The notes: generated from the sequence alone by a model not told the origin. Positions 1-7,065 are shown, counted from the first letter of the stretch. The stretch: DNA of 8,293 nucleotides from Verrucomicrobiota bacterium (GCA_023429545.1 JAEYUU010000030.1:1-8293), one strand, 5' to 3'. Numbers and translations: made by a program.

Positions 1-19
1 TTGCTTGTACTGGTAGGGG

Positions 20-68
20 AGGAGGAGAAGAAATCGCGGGCGCGGCAGACCGAGCCACCGAGCCCGCG
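20..68 (-). terminator. Likely terminator of the pilin transcript
   Basis: CGCGGGC (minus strand, 68-62) and GCCCGCG (41-35) form a perfect 7-bp GC-only stem around a 20-nt loop. It is followed by the pyrimidine-rich tract ATTTCTTCTCCTCC. The stem lies about 77 bp after the pilin stop codon. The loop is long and the U-run is interrupted, so termination here is plausible but not certain. No gene is evident in 1-144. Confidence 0.4.
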
Positions 69-109
69 CAGGGAACTCAAAGTAATTTCAGGGAAGACTG
101 AGCTCCCGG

Positions 110-133
110 GGTGGCGGCGACTGTGTCACCACC
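110..133 (-). terminator. Hairpin just downstream of the pilin stop codon
   Basis: In the minus-strand transcript GGUGGUG (133-127) can pair with CGCCACC (116-110) with one G-U pair and a 10-nt loop, 11 bp after the stop codon. No U-tract follows (next bases CCGGGAGC), so it may act as a 3' stabilising or processing structure rather than a complete intrinsic terminator. Confidence 0.35.
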
Positions 134-144
134 ACGCCAGAGGG

Positions 145-534
145 TTACTGGGCCACCTTGGTGTAGACGAGGTCGCTGCCATCAAGCTTGATGTACTTGA
201 GAGCCCCGGTCTTGTCTTCGGCTTCCATGTTCGGCACCTTGAAGGACTTGTCCTTGAAGGCTCCTTCCGTGGGGGCCACGCCCGTCACGAGGGTGTCCAC
301 CTTGGCGGCAGCCGTTGCGCCGGCCACTTCGGCACCAGCAGCGGTCGCAGCCGAGTACACCGACACAATGCTCTGGGCGTTGCGCTGGTTCTTGGCTTCC
401 TTGGCGCTGCTGTTGATGCTGCCGATCTGGGGGATGGCGATGGCGGCGATAACACCGATGACGGCGATGACCACGAGCATTTCGACAAGGCTGAAGCCCT
501 TCGCTACGGTGTTTTTCAGGGATACGTTCTTCAT
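145..534 (-). CDS. Type IV pilin / GspG-like major (pseudo)pilin
   Basis: The product is 129 aa with a 13-residue leader ending in TVAKG, then FSLVEMLVVIAVIGVIAAIAIP: Gly13 before the cut, Phe at +1 and Glu at +5. This is a textbook prepilin peptidase site with the Pro at about position 22 of the mature protein. The mature form of about 116 residues has an Ala-rich helix (SAKEAKNQRNAQSIVSVYSAATAAGAEVAG) and a small C-terminal domain ending in LKYIKLDGSDLVYTKVAQ. There are no cysteines, so the disulfide-bounded D-region of classic type IVa pilins is missing; the size is nearer to GspG-like pilins. Being alone behind a strong promoter makes it the likely major subunit of the filament. It lies downstream of pilC on the same strand. 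The ATG has no Shine-Dalgarno sequence. Confidence 0.9.
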   Translation of the reverse strand: MKNVSLKNTVAKGFSLVEMLVVIAVIGVIAAIAIPQIGSINSSAKEAKNQRNAQSIVSVYSAATAAGAEVAGATAAAKVDTLVTGVAPTEGAFKDKSFKVPNMEAEDKTGALKYIKLDGSDLVYTKVAQ

Positions 535-616
535 GGGATGTTGTTGATAATGTTGTTATTGTGCTGACCGACTGACAATGTTGTGAATGCTTGTTTACCT
601 GTCATTCATGGAACAT
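535..616 (-). promoter_or_regulatory. Pilin 5' leader with ACAACAT repeats and a 5' stem-loop
   Basis: This is the predicted untranslated leader of the pilin mRNA. It holds three copies of ACAACAT (minus strand, at 584-578, 556-550 and 544-538); the two nearest the start codon extend to AACAACAT and lie 12 bp apart. Near the 5' end TGAATG (608-603) and CATTCA (589-584) can form a 6-bp stem with a 13-nt loop. The region next to the start codon is CA-rich and probably unstructured, with no Shine-Dalgarno sequence. A role in mRNA stability or translation is only inferred. Confidence 0.4.
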
Positions 617-622
617 ATGGTA

Positions 623-650
623 ATTATATCAGAAGCTAGTAAGGTGTCGA
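623..650 (-). promoter_or_regulatory. Sigma-70-type extended -10 promoter of the pilin gene
   Basis: On the minus strand TCGACA (650-645, five of six matches to TTGACA) lies 16 bp from a perfect TATAAT (628-623). The -10 box is preceded by TG one base away (631-630), making an extended -10. The predicted start is an A near position 616, giving a leader of about 82 nt before the ATG at 534. It is the best promoter match I found in the window and fits high, separate expression of the pilin. Confidence 0.78.
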
Positions 651-719
651 GTGTTTTTTATATAAATTCTGAATTTTTTACCTAGTCCGTTATTCAGGGG
701 TTTACCCCACAAGCGCGGT

Positions 720-1952
720 TTAACCCCCTTTTTTGGGCAAAATGGCATCCCCCAAGCTGAAGATGGGTGCGTAGATCGCGTACACTAGAAACCCCACCAA
801 ACAGCCCAGAATCATGATGGTGATAGGTTCGAGAATCTTGTCGATCTGATTGGCCAGACCATCCAGTTCGTCCTCATAGTCGTCCGCGATCTCGTTGAGC
901 ATCTCCGTGCCGGCGCCGGTTTCTGAAGCCAGTTCGATGAGGCCGCAAACACTGCGTCCGTCCGCTCCCAGCCAATGGGACTCGATCAGGAAGCCCTCGT
1001 GCATCGTCCGGCCGATATTGACGTGACCGGCAAGGCGCTCGAAAAACTCGCGGTAGTGCCAGTGCCAGGTTGCTTCGGCGGTGATTTGGAGGGCTGCGGA
1101 AAGGCGCACATTAGCCTCCAGGAGCATGGCCAGGCAGCGGAAGCTCACGGCGGAGGCGGACTTGCGTACCAGCTTGCCCACCACGGGCAGCTTCAGGAAA
1201 AGGTTCTGGGCGGCCTTCGTGGAGGAGATTTTTCCCCAGTTCTTGAAGAAGAGATAGAGGCCGACAATGGGAATGGCCACCGTCCAGGGCTGATTGATGA
1301 GCGTGTTGGAGACGGCCAGCAGGATCTTTGTCCCCATGGCCAGCGGTACATTCATGTCAGTGTACAGCTTCTGCATGGCCGGCACCAGGGTGTAGCTCAT
1401 GATGATGATCACTCCTATACCCAGTGTGAGGACGATCGCGGGATAAATCATCCCCGCCTTGAGCTTCTTCAATATGCGCGCTGTCTTCTTCTGTGCGCCG
1501 CCGATGCGCCGGCACACCGTTGCGAGCTGGCCCGCTTCCTCACCGGCGACAATGAGGCTGAGCAGCTCTTTCGGGAAGACGCCGGGATGTTTCGAGACCG
1601 CGACGCTGAACTTCTCCCCAATCGACAGATCGTACACCAGCTCCGCAATCACGCCGCGGTACTTGGGCGAGCGCACACGGTTGGCCTGGAGCTGCAGGCT
1701 TTTGATGATGCTGATGTTGCGCTCCAGGCAGCGGGCGAGGCCGTTGAAGAACAGCACACGGTCATCCAGATTCTCCTTGGGCAGCGTGAGCCGGTGCACG
1801 GTCTCGTCCACGCCAACGATGTCCTCGATGTTCGCAGTCTCGTTGGTGCCCAGACCGGAGCCGATGATGGCCTTTTCATGGGTATCCGTGTCCACGATGG
1901 ACTCGTGTTTCGAGCCGGTATGGACGTTGGTGATCAGAACCTTCTTGAGCAT
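720..1952 (-). CDS. pilC: PilC/GspF inner-membrane platform protein
   Basis: The length of 410 aa matches the family. Two T2SSF domains are visible: residues about 67-190 and about 268-395. Key family features are FFNGLARCLERN, the PGVFPKELLSLIVAGEEAG segment (family: P..FP.....v..GE.sG), GMIYPAIVLTLGIGVIIIM (first membrane helix), a hydrophobic stretch at about 222-237, LPVVGKLVRKSASAVSFRCLAMLLEANVRL in the second domain, then GLIELASETGAG and a final KILEPITIMILGCLVGFLVYAIYAPIF helix. PilC/GspF is the polytopic protein at the base of the machine that passes pilin into or out of the filament under control of the ATPases. The first 60 residues are less conserved, acidic, and probably cytoplasmic. 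It is the last gene of the tightly packed part, with 36 bp before it and 185 bp after it. Confidence 0.93.
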   Translation of the reverse strand: MLKKVLITNVHTGSKHESIVDTDTHEKAIIGSGLGTNETANIEDIVGVDETVHRLTLPKENLDDRVLFFNGLARCLERNISIIKSLQLQANRVRSPKYRGVIAELVYDLSIGEKFSVAVSKHPGVFPKELLSLIVAGEEAGQLATVCRRIGGAQKKTARILKKLKAGMIYPAIVLTLGIGVIIIMSYTLVPAMQKLYTDMNVPLAMGTKILLAVSNTLINQPWTVAIPIVGLYLFFKNWGKISSTKAAQNLFLKLPVVGKLVRKSASAVSFRCLAMLLEANVRLSAALQITAEATWHWHYREFFERLAGHVNIGRTMHEGFLIESHWLGADGRSVCGLIELASETGAGTEMLNEIADDYEDELDGLANQIDKILEPITIMILGCLVGFLVYAIYAPIFSLGDAILPKKGG

Positions 1953-1988
1953 GGAGGGTGGGCGGGCTGATGATGAGGCGGGAACGGT

Positions 1989-2441
1989 TCAGCGGATTTT
2001 CGCTCGATAGGCATCCACGGAGATGTTCCGGTTGGTTGAGGCGCCAATGGGATTGCGGATGGTGGCCGTGCAGGTGGTCTTCTCCACCGTGCCCATGGAC
2101 GTCGCCAGCGTGGTGTTGGTGACTGCGGTGAAACTCAATTGCTTGTTCGCTGTGGAGGAAATTGGGACGATGGCATTCTCCAGGTCCGAGTTGTCCCGCA
2201 CATCAGGAAGGAGCGCGAGAGCCTCAGCGTCCGTGAGGCCAAGCTGCCAGAGGCGCGCGCCGTTGTCCTGGTAGTTGTAGGCCACGCCTTGCGTGAGCGC
2301 CGCCGTGTGCTGGGTGTTCATGGTCGCCGTCAGGGAAACCGCACCCCCGACGGCAAGCCCCAGCAGCGCCGAGGCCACGAGGACTTCCGCGAACGTGTAG
2401 CCGCAATGGCTGCGGCGAGGGCGATACATCACTGAGTTCAT
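1989..2441 (-). CDS. PilV/GspI-like minor pseudopilin
   Basis: This 150-aa prepilin has a 14-residue basic leader (MYRPRRSHCG) and a typical cleavage site: Gly14 before YTFAEVLVASALLGLAVGG, with Glu at +5. The pattern 'FAEVLVASALLGLAV' resembles the GspI/PilV class ('TLLEVLVALAILAIA'). The body is short, with a strand-rich end (KQLSFTAVTN, TCTATIRN). Cys13 and Cys124 are the only cysteines; Cys13 lies in the leader and would be removed. With the K- and J-like proteins encoded just upstream it would form a minor pilin set that starts filament assembly. Translation probably couples to the preceding gene through an ATGA overlap. The next gene starts 36 bp further on. Confidence 0.8.
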   Translation of the reverse strand: MNSVMYRPRRSHCGYTFAEVLVASALLGLAVGGAVSLTATMNTQHTAALTQGVAYNYQDNGARLWQLGLTDAEALALLPDVRDNSDLENAIVPISSTANKQLSFTAVTNTTLATSMGTVEKTTCTATIRNPIGASTNRNISVDAYRAKIR

Positions 2442-3478
2442 GACGAAGGGAACATGGGAACGGTGAACATGAACGACGTGCGCCCTCCCATGTGGTTGTA
2501 GGCGCGGCGTGGATCCGTCGTGCTGTAGGAGCCGTTGAGCACACCGGACGGCCTGGCATTCACCGGGACTGCCAGCGAATCCTCCGAGGGGTCCGGCCAG
2601 AAGACAAAATAAAAGGGCTGCTCGGCTGCCTTCTTGAAGCGATCGATGGTGGTGCTCCCCTCCGCAATGGCGAGCCGTGAGCGGCGCTCAAAGGCAACCA
2701 CTGGAGGCACGAAGGATTCATCGGACGCGGTGAACGGCCCTTCCGTCACCGGCTTCCGGTAGAACACATCGTAGTACGCCGTAAGACTGGCACCCACATA
2801 GCGCCGCAAGGCCGCATAAGTGCCGATTACCGTGCTGGTGGCTTTGGGATCCGTGGCCTGCACCATGTCCAAATCATAGACGGCCAGCACGGGAATCGTG
2901 GCGGCATTCGCGGAATAGCCGAGGATGAAGATGGAGAAGTTCGCCGTGGTGCCAGTGTTCCGGTAGCCCTGTGTGAAGATCGTGGAGGCGCCGCTGACAT
3001 TGGCATTCAAGTACAGGCGGAAGGCCTCGGGTGTGTCCAGCTTGGAGCCATCCGTAGGGGAGGGAATGGTGAGCGGACGGATGGTGTTCAGGACATTGTT
3101 GTTCCGGTAGAGGCAGAACACGGCAATGCTCTGGGTGACATCCGCCATGAATTTTTCACGCACGACTTCAGCACGGGCGAGGCTGCCGAAATTCGGCGCA
3201 ACGAACGTGGTAACCAGATTGCTGGAGGACTGCCCCGGATAGAAGTTGGGTCGCATGCTTGAGCTGGGCAGGCGGATGGTAGCCACTGAGGTGAACTGCC
3301 GCTGATTCCGCGTAAGCGTGCCGTACGCCAGCGCAGCCGATCCGACGACGACCCCGGCTATAGCCACGGCAACCACCATCTCTGCCGCCGTGAAGCCCGC
3401 GCGAAGACGCCGCCAGCACGCGCGCGCAGCATGGGTATGCGGCTTGCTCTCAGGGAACATGGTGGGAAGGAACGTCAT
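2438..3478 (-). CDS. PilW/GspJ-like minor pseudopilin
   Basis: The 346-aa protein has a class III prepilin signal: a 28-residue leader with RRLRAG, then FTAAEMVVAVAIAGVVVG, with Gly28 before the cut, Phe at +1 and Glu at +5. A second ATG at codon 7 would give a shorter leader. After the helix, a stretch around residues 100-123 (REKFMADVTQSIAVFCLYR) resembles the 'L..DL..A' helix typical of PilW/PulJ proteins. The remainder is beta-rich and much longer than the roughly 200 residues of GspJ. GspJ-type subunits form the tip complex with GspI and GspK, and those neighbours are on both sides here. The start codon overlaps the stop of the PilX/GspK-like gene, and the stop overlaps the start of the next gene, both as ATGA, implying translational coupling. 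Assigning J rather than another minor pilin class rests on size and position. Confidence 0.78.
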   Translation of the reverse strand: MTFLPTMFPESKPHTHAARACWRRLRAGFTAAEMVVAVAIAGVVVGSAALAYGTLTRNQRQFTSVATIRLPSSSMRPNFYPGQSSSNLVTTFVAPNFGSLARAEVVREKFMADVTQSIAVFCLYRNNNVLNTIRPLTIPSPTDGSKLDTPEAFRLYLNANVSGASTIFTQGYRNTGTTANFSIFILGYSANAATIPVLAVYDLDMVQATDPKATSTVIGTYAALRRYVGASLTAYYDVFYRKPVTEGPFTASDESFVPPVVAFERRSRLAIAEGSTTIDRFKKAAEQPFYFVFWPDPSEDSLAVPVNARPSGVLNGSYSTTDPRRAYNHMGGRTSFMFTVPMFPSS

Positions 3479-5046
3479 CGCACAAGAACGTAAGGTTCGA
3501 TCCAGGCGTCGCGTGGCAGCATGAGCTCAAGTTCCTCACCAGGCGCGCTGTCACGCTGCAGCAGGATGCGCGACACCGTGTCCGTGTAGCTGCTGTTCAG
3601 GATCCAGTTGGTGCGGATGCCGCCGGTGATTTGCACGTTCACGCTGCTGCTCGGCGGATCGAAGCAGAGGTCGCGGTATTCATTCACGAGTTGCATCCGC
3701 CAGCGCAGCGGCCCCCCAGCAACGAGGCTGGTCCCGAAGAACTCCAGAAAGGCCGTGGTGCCGGCGCCGGGACCAACGGCAAGAATCAGCGGGCGGTTGT
3801 TTTCACCGATAAAGCAGATGTGCCTCAGATTCTCCTGCTTCACCCAGATGATGACAGGATCGAGAGTGCCGGCGTTGGTAAAGTCGGTGGAGTTGGTCTG
3901 TCCTTCCAGAACCAGTTGCTCCACTCCATTGAGGACACACAAGTGCTTTAATGCGGAGTTTTTCAGGCGGACGTACATCGTTTCCACCACGGTGCCGCTC
4001 TTGGTGAAGTTGTAGGGTGAGAGGGTCGGCAGTGGGTACACTGGGTTGCTAGGAACCTTCACCTCCACCGCCGAACTGGAGCTTCCATTGGCTCTGTCTG
4101 TGTCGATGTTGGTGGAGCTCCCGCTGCTCGTGCTGCAGTTCATCCAGGTGGTGGTGCCACCGGATTCCATGGTCGTCTTGATGGACCCCGTGGGAAAATC
4201 GGTGTTTTCAATCATCTTGAGCGTGCCGTTCGTGACAGCCGTCGGGCTGGAAGTGCCGCCATATCCTGCGGTGGCCGTGGGCCGGGGAGGGAAGTTGTCC
4301 GGCATCAACGCAGCAGACCCGTCGTTCGTCTTCGTGGTATTCGTGATGGACGCGACCGCCTGCAGGCATGACGTGGCCTTCAGATTGCCCATCGCCGCAG
4401 TGCCGTCATAGATCACCACACGACCATCCACGCGAATGTTCCCGCTGAAGCTGTAGGTGCCGCTCGTGGTCGCCCTCTTGTGCACCACCAGCAAATCCCC
4501 CATCAGCGTGGTTGGATAACTTTTCAGGTAGTTGTAGATCGTAAGACTCTCCGTCTGCGCACCGTCGGAGTCCGCGGCAGTTCTTTCGTAAAAGACACTG
4601 TTGTCCGCGGTGGGAACAAACCGAAGGTTGTTGAACGGATAGCTCACCGTGGCTGCCGAAGCCCGCTGAATGCTGCGGAATGCCTGCAAGCTTCCGTAAG
4701 CGCCAGCAACAACTCCTCCCCACGTGGTCGTATCCGCATACGCCACACCTGAGCCCGCGGGCAACACCGCCGTGCTGGTCGGACGTGACACATCATGCCG
4801 CAGAGCATAGGTGTAGGCATACTGCTGGTTCACTGCCTCCGTGTTTCCCCACACCACGTGCCGCTTCACGCCGATGCCCATCCTTTCCGTCTGCTGGAGG
4901 CGCGCGCTCATGAGGTGGAGGGAGGCTGCGAGCGCCACCGATCCCACGAGGATGAACATGAGCACGGCAAGCATGGCAGCACCACTCTCGCGATGCCGTG
5001 CACATCTGCACTGTACAGCAGAGGTTGGAACCGCACCGGAAGTCAT
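3475..5046 (-). CDS. Large PilX/GspK-like minor pseudopilin
   Basis: The product is 523 aa from the ATG at 5046; an in-frame TTG four codons upstream (5058) is possible. The N-terminus has a 22-residue basic leader ending in RHRESG, then a hydrophobic helix (about 23-46: AAMLAVLMFILVGSVALAAS), which is a prepilin peptidase site of the PilX/GspK type. Position 5 of the mature form is Ala rather than Glu, as is common in GspK and PilX, the subunits thought to cap the filament tip. The rest is a large exported domain rich in beta strands, Ser, Thr and Gly. It has a Ser/Thr/Gly linker at about residues 303-327 and a Cys-centred motif occurring three times near the end (KHLCV, RHICF, RDLCF). Whether the large domain folds like GspK is not clear from sequence. 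It begins 13 bp after the PilP-like gene and overlaps the next gene by 4 bp (ATGA). Confidence 0.72.
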   Translation of the reverse strand: MTSGAVPTSAVQCRCARHRESGAAMLAVLMFILVGSVALAASLHLMSARLQQTERMGIGVKRHVVWGNTEAVNQQYAYTYALRHDVSRPTSTAVLPAGSGVAYADTTTWGGVVAGAYGSLQAFRSIQRASAATVSYPFNNLRFVPTADNSVFYERTAADSDGAQTESLTIYNYLKSYPTTLMGDLLVVHKRATTSGTYSFSGNIRVDGRVVIYDGTAAMGNLKATSCLQAVASITNTTKTNDGSAALMPDNFPPRPTATAGYGGTSSPTAVTNGTLKMIENTDFPTGSIKTTMESGGTTTWMNCSTSSGSSTNIDTDRANGSSSSAVEVKVPSNPVYPLPTLSPYNFTKSGTVVETMYVRLKNSALKHLCVLNGVEQLVLEGQTNSTDFTNAGTLDPVIIWVKQENLRHICFIGENNRPLILAVGPGAGTTAFLEFFGTSLVAGGPLRWRMQLVNEYRDLCFDPPSSSVNVQITGGIRTNWILNSSYTDTVSRILLQRDSAPGEELELMLPRDAWIEPYVLVR

Positions 5047-5059
5047 GTTGGTGTGCAAT

Positions 5060-5878
5060 TCATGGCTTCTGGGCGGGAGTTGGTATGAGCTTCTGCAGAA
5101 GCTTCATGGCCTGATCCCATTCCGTGCTCGCTTTCTCTTCCGCAGGCGTGACCGAAGTCGGCAAGGGGGCCGGGTGGATCGAATCCCCGTCCTCCACGGG
5201 CAGAGCCTTGGGTATGCTCCCGTTCTTGGCCATGTAGTCGGCATTGAAAGCGGCCGACTGTGCCGTGGCGGGAAACTGCCGGGCCACAGGAATGTTTCCT
5301 ACGTTTTCAGACTGTTTTTCCCATTTGTTCTTCAAATTGGGCTGCCCGTTGAGCTGCACCCGGACGTAAGGCCGGAGATCCACCGGAATGGTCAGCGCGC
5401 GCGGTGGCAATCCGGTTGGCTTCGCTTCCACCCACACAAGATGGATCGCCTCGGAGGTGATGTCGGCTACCCGGAGGGAGATGGTTTGCTCCGCCAGAAC
5501 CTGAGGCACCAGTTGCCCGGCCTCAAGCACCATGTCTCCCAGCATCACGCGCAAGCCGTTTGATCCGGGGGACACGCCCACCACGCGGAGTTTCGCAAGC
5601 AGATCGCGGATCTGGTTCTCCTCATTGCTCCCCTTTTGCGACTGGGCCTGCAGTTCGGCGTCGCTCCGACCAAACGGATTGCGATCCATCTCACGGACCA
5701 ATTCAGATGTTTTGTCATTGGGCTTGAGCAGTGTGTATTTCACACCCTCGTTCTGTGGCCCTGACGGCTCCCTTGCCGCCGTGGAGGCAGCGACCTCCGG
5801 GATGAACTCCTCCTGCGCAAGCAAGGCACTGCCCACCAGGGGAACTGCAGCCAGAAATGTGGCGATATAGCGTTTCAT
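5060..5878 (-). CDS. PilP/GspC-like periplasmic protein with long C-terminal extension
   Basis: I place the start at the ATG at 5878 (272 aa) because it opens with a clean Sec signal peptide: basic KR, hydrophobic stretch YIATFLAAVPLVGSALLA, probable cleavage after Ala21. The same frame stays open upstream to 6043, but that part lies inside the PilO-like gene and is Arg-rich. There is no lipobox cysteine, although PilP is usually a lipoprotein. Residues 66-71 read RNPFGR, close to the RDPF motif before the PilP core. Residues about 95-152 (LAKLRVVGVSPGSNGLRVML..D...E.GQLVPQ......ISLRVADITSEAIHLVWV) match the HR-type beta domain of PilP and GspC, which joins the inner-membrane PilN/O complex to the outer-membrane secretin. 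From about residue 175 on, a polar, Pro-rich tail of about 100 residues is unlike ordinary PilP. No secretin gene follows. Confidence 0.7.
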   Translation of the reverse strand: MKRYIATFLAAVPLVGSALLAQEEFIPEVAASTAAREPSGPQNEGVKYTLLKPNDKTSELVREMDRNPFGRSDAELQAQSQKGSNEENQIRDLLAKLRVVGVSPGSNGLRVMLGDMVLEAGQLVPQVLAEQTISLRVADITSEAIHLVWVEAKPTGLPPRALTIPVDLRPYVRVQLNGQPNLKNKWEKQSENVGNIPVARQFPATAQSAAFNADYMAKNGSIPKALPVEDGDSIHPAPLPTSVTPAEEKASTEWDQAMKLLQKLIPTPAQKP

Positions 5879-5891
5879 GGGCCAGCGGGCG

Positions 5892-6458
5892 TTATTGGGC
5901 AGGTGGGGTCTCCAGCGGCGCGTCGAGACTGATGACTGGAATCTCAAAGCGCAGCTCCAGATTGACCTGGCGGCCGGTTTCTCCCTGTTTGAGCCTGCAG
6001 GACGTGATACGCGCGAGGGGAATCTTCCGCTCCAGTTCGCCAAGCCAGTTCATGGCCTTGGCGAATTCATCCTCCACCACTAGGGTGCCTTGCAGGAAGC
6101 GGGGCATCATTTTGTTGTCCCGTTGTTCGCGCACTTCAAACTTTTGCGAGACAGTGAGGATGCCGCTGTTGCGCAACAGGCTCTGGAAGAGCTGCTCTGC
6201 CTCCTGCACCGTCTGGATGCGTTTGATGTAGGGCTTCCATTCATCAAGGAACTGCCGCAGATCCTCGGAGTCGTACTTCAGCTTGATGAGCTCCGTGTTG
6301 GCCACCTCGCTGGCACTCTCCGCTGCCCGGCAGTCCATGTCCGCCATCTCAGCCTCCTCTTTCATGGCCGTGGCCTTCTTGTGCATGATCTGCGTGCCGT
6401 AGGCGATGCTGGCCACGAGCAGCATGAGCACGACGCAGGCAATTTTCGTTCCGTTCAT
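5892..6458 (-). CDS. PilO-like inner-membrane alignment-complex protein
   Basis: The 188-aa product has a very short cytoplasmic tail, one membrane helix (about 5-23), an acidic and Ala-rich coiled coil (about 26-92) and a small alpha/beta domain (about 98-176) with the pattern strand (GILTVSQKFEV), strand (FLQGTLVVED), helix (EFAKAMNWLGELERKIP), strand (ARITSCRLK), strand (VNLELRFEIPV). This is the PilO/GspM ferredoxin-like order, and a helix followed by 'P-L-A-R-I-T' is typical of PilO ('L...P.iv.i...'). PilO forms heterodimers with PilN and docks PilP in the periplasm. The next gene follows after 13 bp. No Shine-Dalgarno sequence is seen before the ATG; the leader reads ACACACCTCATT. Confidence 0.75.
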   Translation of the reverse strand: MNGTKIACVVLMLLVASIAYGTQIMHKKATAMKEEAEMADMDCRAAESASEVANTELIKLKYDSEDLRQFLDEWKPYIKRIQTVQEAEQLFQSLLRNSGILTVSQKFEVREQRDNKMMPRFLQGTLVVEDEFAKAMNWLGELERKIPLARITSCRLKQGETGRQVNLELRFEIPVISLDAPLETPPAQ

Positions 6459-6482
6459 AATGAGGTGTGTTGCAGAGCTCGC

Positions 6483-7031
6483 TTAAAACTGCTGCCACAC
6501 CAGCAGGGTGCGGTAATCGAGACCGTCCCCGGCCTTGATCTGCTGGCTGTTGTAGGCGCGATAGTTGAGTGATCCCAGGGCGTTCTGGATGCGGCCCACC
6601 TCTTCCAGGGTGCCGCTGTTGATCTTCACCCCCATCAAGATCTGCTGGGGCATTTCCGGACTGCGTTCCAGGGTCATCTCTCCAAGGCTGATCTCCGGCG
6701 GCACGCTGCGAATGACTGCGACCGTGATGGGCTGCAGAGTGCGCGTTCCTTCCACCCACTGCGCCAGCTTCTCAGCTTTTTTCTTTTCGATGTCCACGGC
6801 GGCCTTTTCAGCTTCGATGCCCGCCCTCGTGGATTCGTAGTCGGTCCGCTGCTGCGTCCAGAGATCGCGATCCATCGTGGCCTGCCGGAAGGTCATGTAA
6901 GACGTGGCGCCGAAGTAGCCGCCAGCAAGCAGGGCCACATAAAACATGATGGGCACCATCATGAAGATGGATGGCAGGCGCCGTGCCGTGTCCGTGCGCG
7001 GTGATTTGAAATCGTGACAGATGGTTTGCAT
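6483..7031 (-). CDS. PilN-like inner-membrane alignment-complex protein
   Basis: The 182-aa protein has the PilN architecture: a cytoplasmic tail of about 20 residues, one membrane helix (about 22-44), a charged coiled coil (about 48-92, rich in E, K, R and A) and a small alpha/beta periplasmic domain (about 104-180), with strands around ISLGEMTLER and ILMGVKINS followed by a helix EEVGRIQNALGS, as in the ferredoxin-like domain of PilN/PilO/GspL. PilN pairs with PilO through the coiled coils and links to PilM through its N-terminal peptide. The usual INLLP-type PilM-binding motif is absent from the tail, which instead reads HDFKSPRTDTARRLP. It starts 34 bp after the PilM-like gene and ends 24 bp before the PilO-like gene. 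Assignment is by architecture and gene order rather than by strong sequence motifs. Confidence 0.72.
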   Translation of the reverse strand: MQTICHDFKSPRTDTARRLPSIFMMVPIMFYVALLAGGYFGATSYMTFRQATMDRDLWTQQRTDYESTRAGIEAEKAAVDIEKKKAEKLAQWVEGTRTLQPITVAVIRSVPPEISLGEMTLERSPEMPQQILMGVKINSGTLEEVGRIQNALGSLNYRAYNSQQIKAGDGLDYRTLLVWQQF

Positions 7032-7065
7032 GTCCGTGAATGGAAGGGATGGGGCGCGCAGGAGT

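Noticed and set aside
1..567. 188-codon plus-strand open frame across the left edge
   Set aside because: It is antisense to the clear prepilin gene, His/Gly/Asp-rich with no domain, and its frame is kept open by the codon bias of the pilin gene on the other strand.
669..708. Inverted repeats CTGAAT/ATTCAG (669-674/692-697) and GGGG-TTTA-CCCC (697-708) after pilC, as a terminator
   Set aside because: The stems are only 6 and 4 bp, share bases, and are not followed by a U-run on the minus strand, so I could not support a terminator separating pilC from the pilin.
975..1970. 331-codon plus-strand open frame
   Set aside because: It lies fully antisense to pilC/gspF, which has two recognisable T2SSF domains; the antisense product has no coherent domain or hydrophobic pattern. 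It is a high-GC shadow frame.
5047..5058. TTG start four codons before the ATG of the GspK/PilX-like gene
   Set aside because: Neither start has a Shine-Dalgarno sequence; ATG is the more common start and gives a leader that is already long enough. The TTG remains possible.
4841..5563. 240-codon plus-strand open frame
   Set aside because: It is antisense to the end of the PilP-like gene and the start of the GspK-like gene, both of which have good export signals; no motif supports a real gene.
5879..6043. Upstream extension of the PilP-like frame to 6043
   Set aside because: It overlaps the PilO-like gene and would bury the signal peptide that begins at 5878 behind an Arg/Pro-rich segment.
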